From Agrypnia vestita (Eukaryota; Arthropoda; Insecta; Trichoptera; Phryganeidae), in the NCBI GenBank assembly GCA_016648135.1, contig JADDOH010023643.1, forward strand, positions 930,001 to 994,000: a stretch of DNA of 64,000 nucleotides, written 5' to 3'. A program made the position numbers and the translations under genes. Of this stretch, positions 54,406-63,749 are shown in pieces. How positions within the stretch are numbered: the first letter of the stretch is position 1; every line of letters begins with the position of its first letter. The notes beneath the pieces are model-generated. The model was given only the letters and a program-made list of their open reading frames with translations, made no database searches and was not told where the DNA came from.

Positions 54406-54729
54406 TTCAATTCCATTTTTAAAGCAATACACTTTTTATAATGCAATAGTCACATATCGTCACTATATATATAATAAAGCCAATGAATGTGCCGCTTAGT
54501 ATATTCTGAGATGAACGAATCAATTTGTCAATTTTTCATACAAATAATGGAGATATACAAAAAAAAAACATTGCCGTTCATCTGGAAAGTCTGCCTAGCA
54601 ATTATTTAAAATATTTTGTATAAATCTAGTCTGTGCAATTATTTTTCAAAAACAGTTTCATTCGTTTATCTCAGAATGTAGGCACATAGGATTAATTATA
54701 TATACAGCCACGATATACCTTTGTGTATC

Positions 54730-55010
54730 TACCGCTAGAGGACGCCAGAAATTATTCTCTCATTTGAAACAACACATATATTAAAGAGACTACGTATAAG
54801 GTCGAAAAATAACTTACCATGCTGCCCTGGTGAAATTGGATAACGCGCCATCCCCGGATAAAATGGAGGTCCATTGGTTTGAATCCCGGTAGCAACTTAA
54901 CTATTTTTTCGTTAATTTGATTTTTCTGTTTTTGTCTTTTCTAATTGATTGTTAAAAATTTGTTTAATAATTCACAGAACTTTGTTTTGAAATTGCAACT
55001 TCACAATAAT
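54730..55010 (+). mobile_element. tRNA-derived SINE, family 2 copy with flanks
   Basis: CTGCCCTGGTGAAATTGGAT, AACGCGCC and box B-like GGTTTGAATCCCGGTAGC (about 54878-54895) form the tRNA-like head. GTATAAGGTCGAAAAATAAC precedes it and TTCACAGAACTTTG with ATTGCAACTTCACA follows, shared with 18755-19100. Confidence 0.7.
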
Positions 55011-55204
55011 AGTGTGTTTTCTTTAATAGTAATTAAAGTGTTTTAATAAACACATAACGTTAATCATTAAGGTTAACAATCGGTTATTGTTTACATTAAC
55101 ATTAAAAAAATTAAGTATTTATTGGATAGTTTCGAAGACATAAGCCCAAATATATCAAAGTTACAACATCCACACGCTTAAAAATGTCCTAAGGTTTTAA
55201 CGGC

Positions 55205-55985
55205 CGTTCCAAATCTTCTGTGTATAGTTTTCTGGGATATTCTGCCGTGTATATATATATGTGTGGCGGTCAAAGATGCATGCATATACACGAGTAAGGA
55301 GGTACCGAGTACATCGGCATCTAAACACGAAAGGCCGTCGCTATCGGTACAACGATCTAAATCAGAACGGGAATTCGGGAAAGAACGACAATGAAAGAGA
55401 GGGCAACGAACGAGGACAAAGGCGAGAATTGCTAGAGGGCATGAAGAGCGGATAAACTCACAATGCTGACCAGACTAAATATTACATACACGAGCAGCCG
55501 AGTAAGACGAAGTCATAATACGCTGAGTCCTTTGTCCGCAACAACTATAAAAACGGTAGGTTCCAGAGCAGACTATCTCACTTCCCCATCGAACGGCTCG
55601 TATAGCGGAAGCACTCGCTGTTATACCTTCGAACGTCACGCTTTCACGTGTAACCTTTGTACGTACCGTATTATTTATAATTTTTACTTTGGCAATTCAA
55701 TAAATTCTGTAAAACCATCGTGACTTTACATCATCAACACCGCTTCAACTCATCCTAAACCGGAGGGCTCATCCACCTCCACATTGCTGACCCCTGACAT
55801 GAGTCAGGATCACCAACACTTATCCTATATCTTATATAGATATATTATATTATATATATATGCAGGATCCACATTATGCGTGTATTATATATTATATATA
55901 TATATAATATAATTATTTTATTATACAGTATATATATATACACGGCAGAATATCCCAGAAAATTATACACAGAAGATCCACAAGT
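55205..55985. mobile_element. inverted PLE ends enclosing an LTR-like remnant
   Basis: 55208-55261 and 55935-55985 are inverted copies (TCTTCTGTGTATA...TTTTCTGGGATATTCTGCC and inverse), matching the PLE 2 end at 29638-29665. Inside, 55600-55800 looks like an LTR 3' end: TTCAATAAATTCTGTAAAAC, then CATCCACCTCCACATTGCTG and ACCCCTGACA, reminiscent of the leader at 43679-43698. (TA)n tracts lie at 55835-55945. No intact protein. Confidence 0.45.
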
Positions 55986-56099
55986 TAGAAACCAGCCAGG
56001 CAGCATATATACAAAATCAGAAGCGTTCACTGTTGGAAATGTGTGTTTTCGCTGTGATGGCACTTGCTGGACATTGATATGTTTATAAACGATTTTCCA

Positions 56100-56500
56100 T
56101 CGCGCTCACGGAGCGTGCTCTCATTGGTTAAATGAAATTGCGGTGATCTTATTTCCTGTTACGCATTTTCGTCCATTTTCACGAAACCACTGCGACAGAT
56201 TGCAGGAAATCGAGAGGAAACACATCAAAAACTAACTTTTAAATGGTGGTCAAAGACTCAAAGTAAAATACGCTTATTATTAAAGTCGATTAATTGTCTA
56301 TTTCTGTAGGTAGACAAGCATCGGAGTCACTGCGCTAAAGCCCGAATACAGAGTCAATACTTAAATGATTTTAAGGTTAAATTACGACATGAAAAGGTGA
56401 AATTGTGCTGCAAATAACGCTTTAAAAGCGTACCTTTAAATCAGCAGGTATCGGCTTTGTATTCAGGCCTATGTCGTGAGTTACATTCAACGGAAAACAA
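56100..56500. other. stretch without a recognised gene
   Basis: No domain, repeat or splice signal is convincing. Confidence 0.35.
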
Positions 56501-56524
56501 CTAGCGCTACCATTCGACCCTTTG

Positions 56525-56755
56525 CTGCCCAGCCACGCTCGTTAATACGAGCGTGGCTGCTAATGCGAGCCGATCACATGCGACAAAAAACGCATGCCAC
56601 TTAGTGGCATGCTCATAAATCAACCGGCGGTTGTATGGTTAGTGGCATGCTCGTTACTAGCAATGTGCGTACACACGTGCCACTAATAAGCAAGGCCTAG
56701 AGAAGATCGATACTGCGCATGCTCACGTGCCACTAAATAAGCATCTGTATCAGAC
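56525..56755. repeat. hairpin cluster on GTGCCACTAA / TAGTGGCA
   Basis: A perfect 11-bp hairpin (AGCCACGCTCG and its inverse around TTAATA) lies at 56531-56558. It is followed by CATGCCACTTAGTGGCATG (56593-56611), then TAGTGGCATGCTCG and two CACGTGCCACTAA blocks within 150 bases. No coding. Confidence 0.7.
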
Positions 56756-56759
56756 GCCT

Positions 56760-57569
56760 TATGCACAGAGGAGCTTATCGTCATAATCGTAGAACAACGA
56801 CGCATGTGATTTTTCTCAAGTTTGCAGGAGAGCCGTTTGAAGTTTTATTTACATAAAGACACTTATGTAAATAACACTGTCATAGCTCGATAACTACAAA
56901 AGATTTTCCTTTGAAACTTGGGTTAGTTATTTAAAGTTGATACCTTTCAAACCTGAAATATAGTCAGCGCAGTACATCGACGTTTTTACACATGCTGCGT
57001 TGTTCTATGATCGCAAATCAGATCCGTCGCTATACCGACTTTATATAACGACGGTTAAATTAATGAAAAAAAATACACCTTTTATATACCATTAGATGGC
57101 TTCTTTTTTCACTTTTTAACGATCCAAAAAAATCAATATGGAATTTTTTGCACATCCGTTATTGTTCTACGATCATGACGATATATATGCGATACTTTTT
57201 ATTTCAACTTTTCTGTGTTTTGATATTTTTCGTTAAAAAATATTATTTTTTTTATGATTTTTGCTATTATTTTGCAATTGTTTGATTTTTGCAAGTGACT
57301 ATTTACATATTCTTTAAATACGACAAAAAATGCATTCCTCTGGTTGTATTGCAAATGAGCATCATTATGTGTTAAAGTATTTATTTGTCTAAAACTGACA
57401 ATTTATTTTATAAAATGTGTCCAATTTTAGTCAGTTTGATGCGCAATCAGCGCTCCGGAATCGCCTCTTTGATTGCCACGTCACGATCTGTACGATTTGT
57501 ATAACTGAATATTCGAATAGGAATACGAAAGGTATAATTGAATATTCACGTTGAAATGTATTTTCGCAG
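56760..57569. other. probable intron or upstream flank of the 57570 exon
   Basis: AT-rich, no recognised coding. It ends in TGTATTTTCGCAG (57557-57569), a plausible 3' splice site leading into the GC-rich exon. Upstream exons of that gene were not found in this window. Confidence 0.5.
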
Positions 57570-58141
57570 GTAACTCAGTCCGAGAGGAAAGCGTTCCGTG
57601 CGTCGGGGCGCAGTGCTGCGAGCCGCTGAGGGCCGCGCGGGGCGGCTGGGGGCCCGCCGCCACCCCGGCCGTGCTAGCCCAGCACTGCTGCAAGCCGTGC
57701 CAGGGCTTCTACTGCAAGCCGTACACCGCCAACGTCTCCTTCAAGAGCGACTTCCCCTCCAGGGTCCACATCCACTTCAACGACAACGAAACCAACACGG
57801 GCATGTGCCACTACGGCATCCGCTCGACCGGCTGCTGCCTCAACAAGATCGCTTTCGTGAACAAGACCCAAAAGAACGAAACCACCGTGAAGTGCTGGCA
57901 AGCCCTCAAGTGCGTCTCTGGAGAACGGGACAAAGACTACCCGTACGGACTTACAACCGCGGACACCAAGTTGACGGTCGAAAATGAGACTCAGACGGAC
58001 GCGGAGTCCATCAGAATGGCTCCGAGGTCGCGAGGAGGCAACAGAGAAGACAGGGGCGCTCCCAAAGACGAGCTGACTTCTTACATGGAAGAAGTACACC
58101 GACGAGAAAAGAAATACGGAAGCAGTCAATATGCAGTCTGA
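57570..58141 (+). CDS. terminal coding exon of a cysteine-rich, probably secreted protein (unidentified)
   Basis: The frame is open for 190 codons from a splice acceptor AG at 57568-57569 to a TGA at 58139-58141. The acceptor leaves a split first codon (one base comes from the previous exon, a phase 1 intron). GC at third positions is far above the surroundings, a strong sign of real coding. The first half has paired cysteines (CVGAQCC, QHCCKPCQGFYCKPY, GMCHYGIRSTGCC, KCWQALKC) and N-glycosylation sequons (NVS, NET, NKT, NET), fitting an extracellular disulfide-rich domain. The last 70 residues are charged and cysteine-free, ending SSQYAV. No membrane segment is in this exon; a signal peptide would be in exons not seen here. 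Poly(A) signals AATAAA follow at about 58427 and 58734. I do not recognise the family. The complementary frames are open only because of the GC-rich codon use. Confidence 0.8.
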
Positions 58142-58740
58142 CAAACGCATTAGAAATGATTGTGATTATTGGAAAAGCGACGCGAACTATTGCATAATTA
58201 CAACTGCAACGCGTACTTTACATTTGCTTCGCATAACTTTGTGAACTGAAGGGAAGCAAGTGAGCGTACTGAAATCAGTTGATCGCTGAGGGTTATTAAC
58301 GAATTTACTTAATTATTAAGAGTATAAATATCTTAAAGTATATCTGGTAGACGCCGGGAGGCAAATAAGATGTCCATTTTATCACTGTCAATTTGTTGAC
58401 GCAAGTTTTCTGGATGTATTTTAATAATAAAAAATCTTCACTGGCAAGCGATTGACCAAACGAGACCAAATGTTAATATGGTTGTGAATATTTAAGTCGA
58501 GAGGGTGTTTGGCAGAAAGATGCTGGAAGAGGAGTATGAAGTCAGGCAGTGGATGTGGAAATGTGGTGCAGGAACGTCGAGCTTACATCGCATGCTGGAG
58601 GTTAACATTAGGGAATTAAATTAATATTAAATTTGTAGAAATTTTGAAAAAAAATATTTGGAAATTATTTTTCTGTCGTTATTTAATAATTCTGGTGTAA
58701 AATTATAAATGTCATATTAATGTTACTGATAATAAAGGTA
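58142..58740 (+). other. probable 3' UTR of the cysteine-rich gene
   Basis: AT-rich sequence following the stop. AATAAA-type signals at about 58427 and 58734 are candidate cleavage signals. No transposon is recognised in between. Confidence 0.45.
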
Positions 58741-58864
58741 TAATTGTCATTTATCATGTTGTTATATTTAATTTGCCCTTTCGCAAAATTTATTAATTGC
58801 TAAATGTTCCATATTGATGTATACCAACCGTTTTCAGTCAGCACATAGAAGTTTTACAAAACAT

Positions 58865-58898
58865 AACTTGTGTTATGTTTTGTAAAGCTTATATGTTA
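58865..58898. repeat. 15-bp hairpin
   Basis: TTTACAAAACATAAC and GTTATGTTTTGTAAA are perfect inverses separated by a few bases (58853-58887 region), a possible small foldback end. No downstream T-run makes it a terminator. Confidence 0.6.
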
Positions 58899-58967
58899 CT
58901 ATAAAGTCAAATTAAATATTTATCTCATATTATATTTTGAGTGTAAAAATCTAAATAATCAAAATAC

Positions 58968-59190
58968 ATAATTCTCAGCATAACAATGTCCGTCAACAAC
59001 GTAGTAACGAGGTATAAAATAATAATGAGGTACAAAAAGCAAAAAAGTTCATAATTGTCTTTGCAACAATGTCCGTCGCTAACACTAACAGTTGGCGCAA
59101 ATAATTATCAGGTATAAAATAATACCGAGGTGCAAAAAGCACGAAAAGCGCATAATTCTCTATGTAACAATGTCCGGAACTAACGCTACC
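58968..59190 (+). repeat. imperfect tandem repeat, three units of 80-100 bp
   Basis: Each unit contains CATAATT(C/G)TC, ACAATGTCCG, GGTATAAAATAATA and AGGT(A/G)CAAAAAGCA in that order, beginning at about 58969, 59051 and 59150. The third is incomplete. Confidence 0.8.
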
Positions 59191-59194
59191 AAAA

Positions 59195-59830
59195 CGCTAC
59201 GCTTCGATATAGATGGTGCTGTTAGCAGCCTTAACTCGCGGCTAAAATAAATAGTAAAAGTATGCGCCATCCAGATCAATGAAGTCCCTGAAAATTGTCA
59301 GTTACATCTACAGTTAAAGAGTCTAAGAAGAAAAAGTAAGATATAACTCCGAAACCGAGCGATTTGTTTGACTTAACGTTTTAAGAATTCAACTTGGTAT
59401 TTTAGTAGGTAACTGGTTTGCAATGAATAATTCACAATATAAGAATTTCATTACATTTGCTGCTGTTTTAAGATATCTTATGCAAAAAAAAAAAATAGAA
59501 AATCTATTGACGAAATTTTAATTTTTTCTTTCAATTTAAAGGTAAAAATTGAAATACAATACTCGGGCATCACCAAAGATCGCCGTCAAAAATAGTAATC
59601 TTCAGACTAATTTTGTTTTTGCAAAAAATTATGAGAGACGAAATGTTATACCTTTATCCAGAGGCAGGTTTTTCATTTTTGCAGACAATAAAGGATATAA
59701 AATTCTAAGCTAATTTAATGTTAGATTCTTCTTTCGTAGAATTAAATCTTTCTTTGTTCTCCTTTTTCTTGTGATTTTCATATAAATATCATTTACAAAA
59801 GAAAATCATGTCAAGACAAAACTGACTGTT
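59195..59830. other. stretch without a recognised gene
   Basis: AT-rich and without coding or repeat signals that I can support. Confidence 0.4.
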
Positions 59831-59839
59831 TTCAAATCT

Positions 59840-60240
59840 GTGTACAGGCCCACCCTAATAAATGGCCATCAAATTTGGATCCTGACGGAGAGAGTGAGAG
59901 CAAGGATCCAGGCTTCCGAGGTGAGTTTTCTAAGAGGGGTAGCGGGAGACACACTGATGGACAGAATGGAGCCCCCACACATAGAAAAATCACAAATGAG
60001 ATGGCTTGGACATGTGCTAAAAATTTCATAGGAACGAATGCCATGAATAATCTTCTTGGCAACTCCGGAAGGAAGACGGCTGATGGGTCGCCGCAGTTAT
60101 GGCTGGGAGAAGTAACAAAAAAATTTGTATAAAAACAGAACGGGTCTAGACTGGTTGACTTATGCGGAAGCAGTGCAAGATAGGGGAATAAGGAAGGAAT
60201 CAGAACAAGAAGATGAAAATGATGATGATGATGATTCCAA
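59840..60240 (+). pseudogene. non-LTR retrotransposon C-terminal end
   Basis: The frame reads YRPTLINGHQIWILTERVRA, RIQASEVSFLRGVAGDTLMD and IEKSQMRWLGHVLKIS. A shift then gives FLATPEGRRLMGRRSYGW-like and GLDWLTYAEAVQDRG residues, the 'YGSE.W.LT...R...Q..EM.FLR...G.T..DR....I.KSQLRW.GH' succession of many insect non-LTR elements. It ends with a GATGATGATGATG tract, a plausible 3' tail. One frameshift near 60030. Confidence 0.75.
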
Positions 60241-60244
60241 ATAT

Positions 60245-60860
60245 ATTGTCAGGTGTCGTGGCTAGGGAAGAATCAATGAAAACAGCTATTTTTTAAATGT
60301 CACTCTTTCGTCACTCGTTAATTAACACTTTATTATCTTTAGGTAAAGCGCATTTATCACTCGCAGAATATTCAATTCTTATCACTGCAGAATATTCAAC
60401 TCTTGCACAAGAAGTCGCTCTGGTTTATTTCGCCAATTAGCGTACTTCTCTCGATATCTATGGCTTCGCAATTTAAAAATACAAGCTTTTTCCAGATTAC
60501 ATATCCACACATTTCAAATACATATACATAAAAAAACATAATTTTGATTTTTAATGAAATTTAAAATTAAAACAAAAGTTTGGTATTGTTTTATCGTTAG
60601 CGATATATATATATATATATTAGAAACACTTGGTTCAGTTCTGTTTGATTTTATCCATGTGTACGATTGCATTTTATTTTTGTAACGCAACCTAATAATA
60701 GATAACATAATAATCAAGATTCTATAAGAAATAAATAAAAAAATTAAGTAACGATTCTCTAAAAATCCTACCAGAAAATGTTAAACCAACTTTAAAAGCG
60801 TGTACCCATGTCCAAATCTTTTCAGGAAGATTTTCAAAAAGAGCATCAGGTTAAATTCCT
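60245..60860. other. AT-rich stretch
   Basis: 60602-60621 is a (TA)n microsatellite. Nothing else is recognised. Confidence 0.4.
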
Positions 60861-60978
60861 AACACAAAACCCCAAAACTCTCAAAATATACGGTTTCCTA
60901 AAATTACGTGAATTAAACCATCCTATCAAACCTGTTGAATCTTACTGAAATGCACCAAACTTCGAAATTTTCTATTTT

Positions 60979-61008
60979 CTAACCTAACCTAACCTAACCT
61001 AACCTAAC
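60979..61008 (-). repeat. interstitial telomere-type array 1 (CTAAC x6)
   Basis: Six perfect CTAAC units, i.e. TTAGG on the minus strand, the common arthropod telomere repeat. It is far too short and internal to be a telomere. Confidence 0.9.
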
Positions 61009-61123
61009 ACAAAACCCCAAAACTCTCAAAATATACGGTTTCCTAAAATTACGTGAATTAAACCATCCTATCAGACCTGTTGAATCTTACTGAAATGCAC
61101 AGAACTTCGAAATTTCCTATTTT

Positions 61124-61168
61124 CTAACCTAACCTAACCTAACCTAACCTAACCTAATCTAACATAAC
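61124..61168 (-). repeat. interstitial telomere-type array 2
   Basis: Six perfect CTAAC units then CTAAT, CTAAC and ATAAC variants. It matches array 1 in its place within the larger repeat. Confidence 0.9.
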
Positions 61169-61289
61169 ACAAAACCCCAAAACTCTCAAAATATACGGTT
61201 TCCTAAAATTACGTGAATTAAACCATCCTATCAGACCTGTTGAATCTTACTGAAATGCACCTAACTTCAAAATTTCCTAGTTTCTCACC

Positions 61290-61790
61290 AAAGTGTTTTC
61301 TCCGAAACGAACAATCCAGAACTCTTTCGCCTTAATTGGCGAATTGAAGAACCTGGTACTTCCTGATAATTCCAAATTTGTTTCTTTTGACGTCATTAAT
61401 TTGTTTCCAAGTGTGCAAGTAACCGGAAACCAGAGGGCAAAGATTTAATTTTCAAATTAATTGATAATTCTGATTTAATCTTATCTTATCTTAAATTTAA
61501 TCTGATTTGATTTTAATAAAAGATTTCATTAATGATTTTAGTGCTCTTTTCAATGCAAGTTTAAATCAAAATTATTTTCGACTTAATAAAATTATTTATC
61601 AGCAAAAATGATGGGTGCCAATCCAATGCTCTAATTGCATACATTTTATCGATAATTTAGAAAATAATATTTAACATGTTATTTGATTGTAGTAAAAGTA
61701 TTTTAGTATGGAAAAGATTTCGTTCATGGTAAAACATTAAAACAATACACCACATACCAAACTTTTGTCAAAATTGATGTTATTTGTCTT
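61290..61790. other. AT-rich stretch
   Basis: No gene or repeat recognised apart from short TTATCTTATCTTAAATTTAA-like runs near 61480. Confidence 0.4.
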
Positions 61791-61793
61791 TAA

Positions 61794-62494
61794 GCGCTTG
61801 TTCAGACACAGCGGGAACCGTTCAGTTTCAGAATCGCGTTTCAAAACACGCGATTTGTGTCATCTGTTCACACAGCCGCGGTTAATAAGCGATTTGTGCG
61901 CGCGAAAATAAACGTCAGTTTGACAGTTCTGGTGCCGTTCTCCATCTTTGAATATCAGAGATATATTCGCTCATTACTTTGTTAACGACGGCCGTGTTCC
62001 ATGGCAAAATACATAAATATCATTCTGTCAGTTCATTTTTGGTGAATAAATACCTACTTCTCTAAAATACTCTTTTTTTCCACCATTTCCAAATATCTCC
62101 ACCAACTCCTGCCAAGCTTGGTTCTTGGCGTATTTGAGTAATCCTCACACTATTACAGGTCTTTTCTCCACTTTATCAATAAAAAATTCAGTGTCAAAGC
62201 GATCCATAACCATAGAAAAGAGAATATAATGCGTGCTCCTGTTGTGACATGGAACCGTGCGGTGCCCGCAACGCGACTGAACGCTCTCATAAGGCCCCAT
62301 AGTAATAGGATCGTGCGGGCGCCGTGCGGGTCTATTTTCTAGCGGTTGGGTTGCGGGCACCGCAGCGGTTGACTAACCTAACTAACTAACACGGTTGTGT
62401 GTGAACGATCACATACAAAGCTAGGTAAATGAGACCCGCACGGATCTCATGCGATTCTGAAACGGCGCGGTTCCCGCTGTGTCTGAACAAGCGC
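61794..62494. mobile_element. 701-bp TIR DNA transposon with TAA duplication
   Basis: The TIRs GCGCTTGTTCAGACACAGCG continue for nearly 50 bases with few mismatches and are flanked by TAA (61791-61793, 62495-62497). The 3-bp duplication again suggests a PIF/Harbinger-type transposase acting in trans. The interior has GC-rich GCGGTTGGGTTGCGGGCACC and CCGTGCGGTGCCCGC blocks that pair with each other, but no transposase. Confidence 0.75.
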
Positions 62495-62499
62495 TAAAA

Positions 62500-63030
62500 T
62501 GTGTGGATTTGAAATCTGACAAAAGCTTATTATTATTTATGTCTCTTATTCCATTCAAGCAATCCCCGGTATTCTATTTATTATTAGAAATCTAGGTATT
62601 TTGTAGTTATTTGCCTGCCTTTTAAAATCTGTATTAATTGGCTTACAAGGTACTGTATAATCGTGAGCGATATATTGACGACATTTTCTTTAATTTCCTT
62701 ACCAACATAAATTCTTTCCATGACCAAATCAAATTAGCATTAGAAATAGGTAATTCATCCTTCAATTTTTCTAGATTTGACACTATCAGTAGTAAATTAT
62801 AAAATAAATTTTAACGTATATCGCATACCTACTTATGCGGACATTACCATACACTAACCATTTCTCACTAGCACTCATCATTTCATGCAATGGTTCAACA
62901 ATCTCAAATAAAAAAATAATAAAATTTGGCTAAAGGGTTAGCCAAATTTTATTATTTTTTAATTTCTTTAAAGAATTAAAAACACTTAAACAAATAGCGT
63001 GAAACAATAGGTATATGAAGAAATTACTAC
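62500..63030. other. AT-rich stretch with a hairpin
   Basis: 62918-62962 is a perfect 18-20 bp hairpin (AATAAAATTTGGCTAA and inverse around AGG). No gene is recognised. Confidence 0.45.
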
Positions 63031-63415
63031 ACGCGCCTTGTCAAAGAAGCAATTTAAATATACAAGCACCCGGTAAACATTAATAGAGATGACGGTCTTA
63101 AGTTAAAAACATCGTGGTATCCCGCGAAATCAAATCGATCCGCACAGTCCGACATCCGTTAGTAGAGACACACTACATCAAGACACACACACACCCTACT
63201 TTTCAACACGGTACTGCAATCCAGTACTTAACATAACTTGGAGACACCCTGACTTCGGTACGGTAGTGCAAGGCAATACTTAACCTACACTTCAACACAC
63301 ACTCATCACATCAGCCCTGATGATGGACCCTGCAATGGGATCCGAACGTTGGCCAGAGAGGTCACATGTACACGGAAGAATATCCCGGAAAACTATGCAC
63401 AAAAGAATGGGTATA
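63030..63415 (+). mobile_element. 5'-truncated Penelope-like element (PLE 5)
   Basis: IYKHPVNINRDDGLKLKTSW and WYPA at 63055-63125 are the C-terminal end of the GIY-YIG nuclease seen in PLE 2 and 3; one stop lies just before. About 190 bases later comes a hammerhead motif, then GAATATCCCGGAAAACTATG as in the PLE 2 and 55205 ends. Confidence 0.75.
63314..63353 (+). ncRNA. hammerhead with one missing core A (PLE 5)
   Basis: GCC, CTGATGA, stem II GGACCC-TGCAAT-GGGATCC, then GA rather than GAA before ACGT, T, GGC. It matches PLE 3 apart from H17 and the single lost A, which should abolish cleavage. Confidence 0.7.
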
Positions 63416-63524
63416 TGAACTTGATAGATTTAATTTTCAATAAAAAATTAAAAAAATTTCTTCCATTTGTGTAAATAGCCTTCCATCTGATGTAAGACTA
63501 GCATTCTACACTAACAACTAACTA

Positions 63525-63745
63525 ACTAACCATCACGCCGTTTTCCCGCAGGGGTAGGCAGAGATTGAACGCTACACTTTCTATTCTGGCACACCAATTT
63601 TGCTTCGGCCTCATTCATACATCACCTATACAAGTTCTACGATTGTTGCGGCTTTTAAGAGGGCCGTCCTCAAATACTTGTAGTATCTGATCGTTCCAGG
63701 TCTTTCGCAGACGCCTTCTATTCCTGTTGTCTTCAACTAACTATC
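63525..63745 (-). mobile_element. non-LTR element 3' end, copy 2
   Basis: ACTAACTAACCATCACGCCG, GGGGTAGGCAGAG, TCATACATCACCTATACAAG and AGGGCCGTCCTCAAATA follow the 3' region of the 31075-31560 element in the same orientation. The coding part is missing. Confidence 0.65.
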
Positions 63746-63749
63746 TATA

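Larger units (their letters stand above)
60861..61286 (+). repeat. tandem repeat of about 120 bp units separated by CCTAA arrays
   Basis: Units start at 60861, 61006 and 61166 (AACACAAAACCCCAAAACTC) and are near-identical, each running through CCATCCTATCA and CTGTTGAATCTTACTGAAATG. The first two end in CTAAC arrays; the third ends without one. Confidence 0.95.

Noticed and set aside
57598..57987. Second long plus-strand frame, and a 158-codon minus-strand frame over 57674-58150
   Set aside because: Both overlap the GC-rich exon and are explained by its codon bias. The chosen frame alone has the regular cysteine and sequon pattern and a good acceptor.
60979..61168. True telomere end
   Set aside because: Arrays are only six units long, internal, and embedded in a larger tandem unit with more sequence and elements on both sides.
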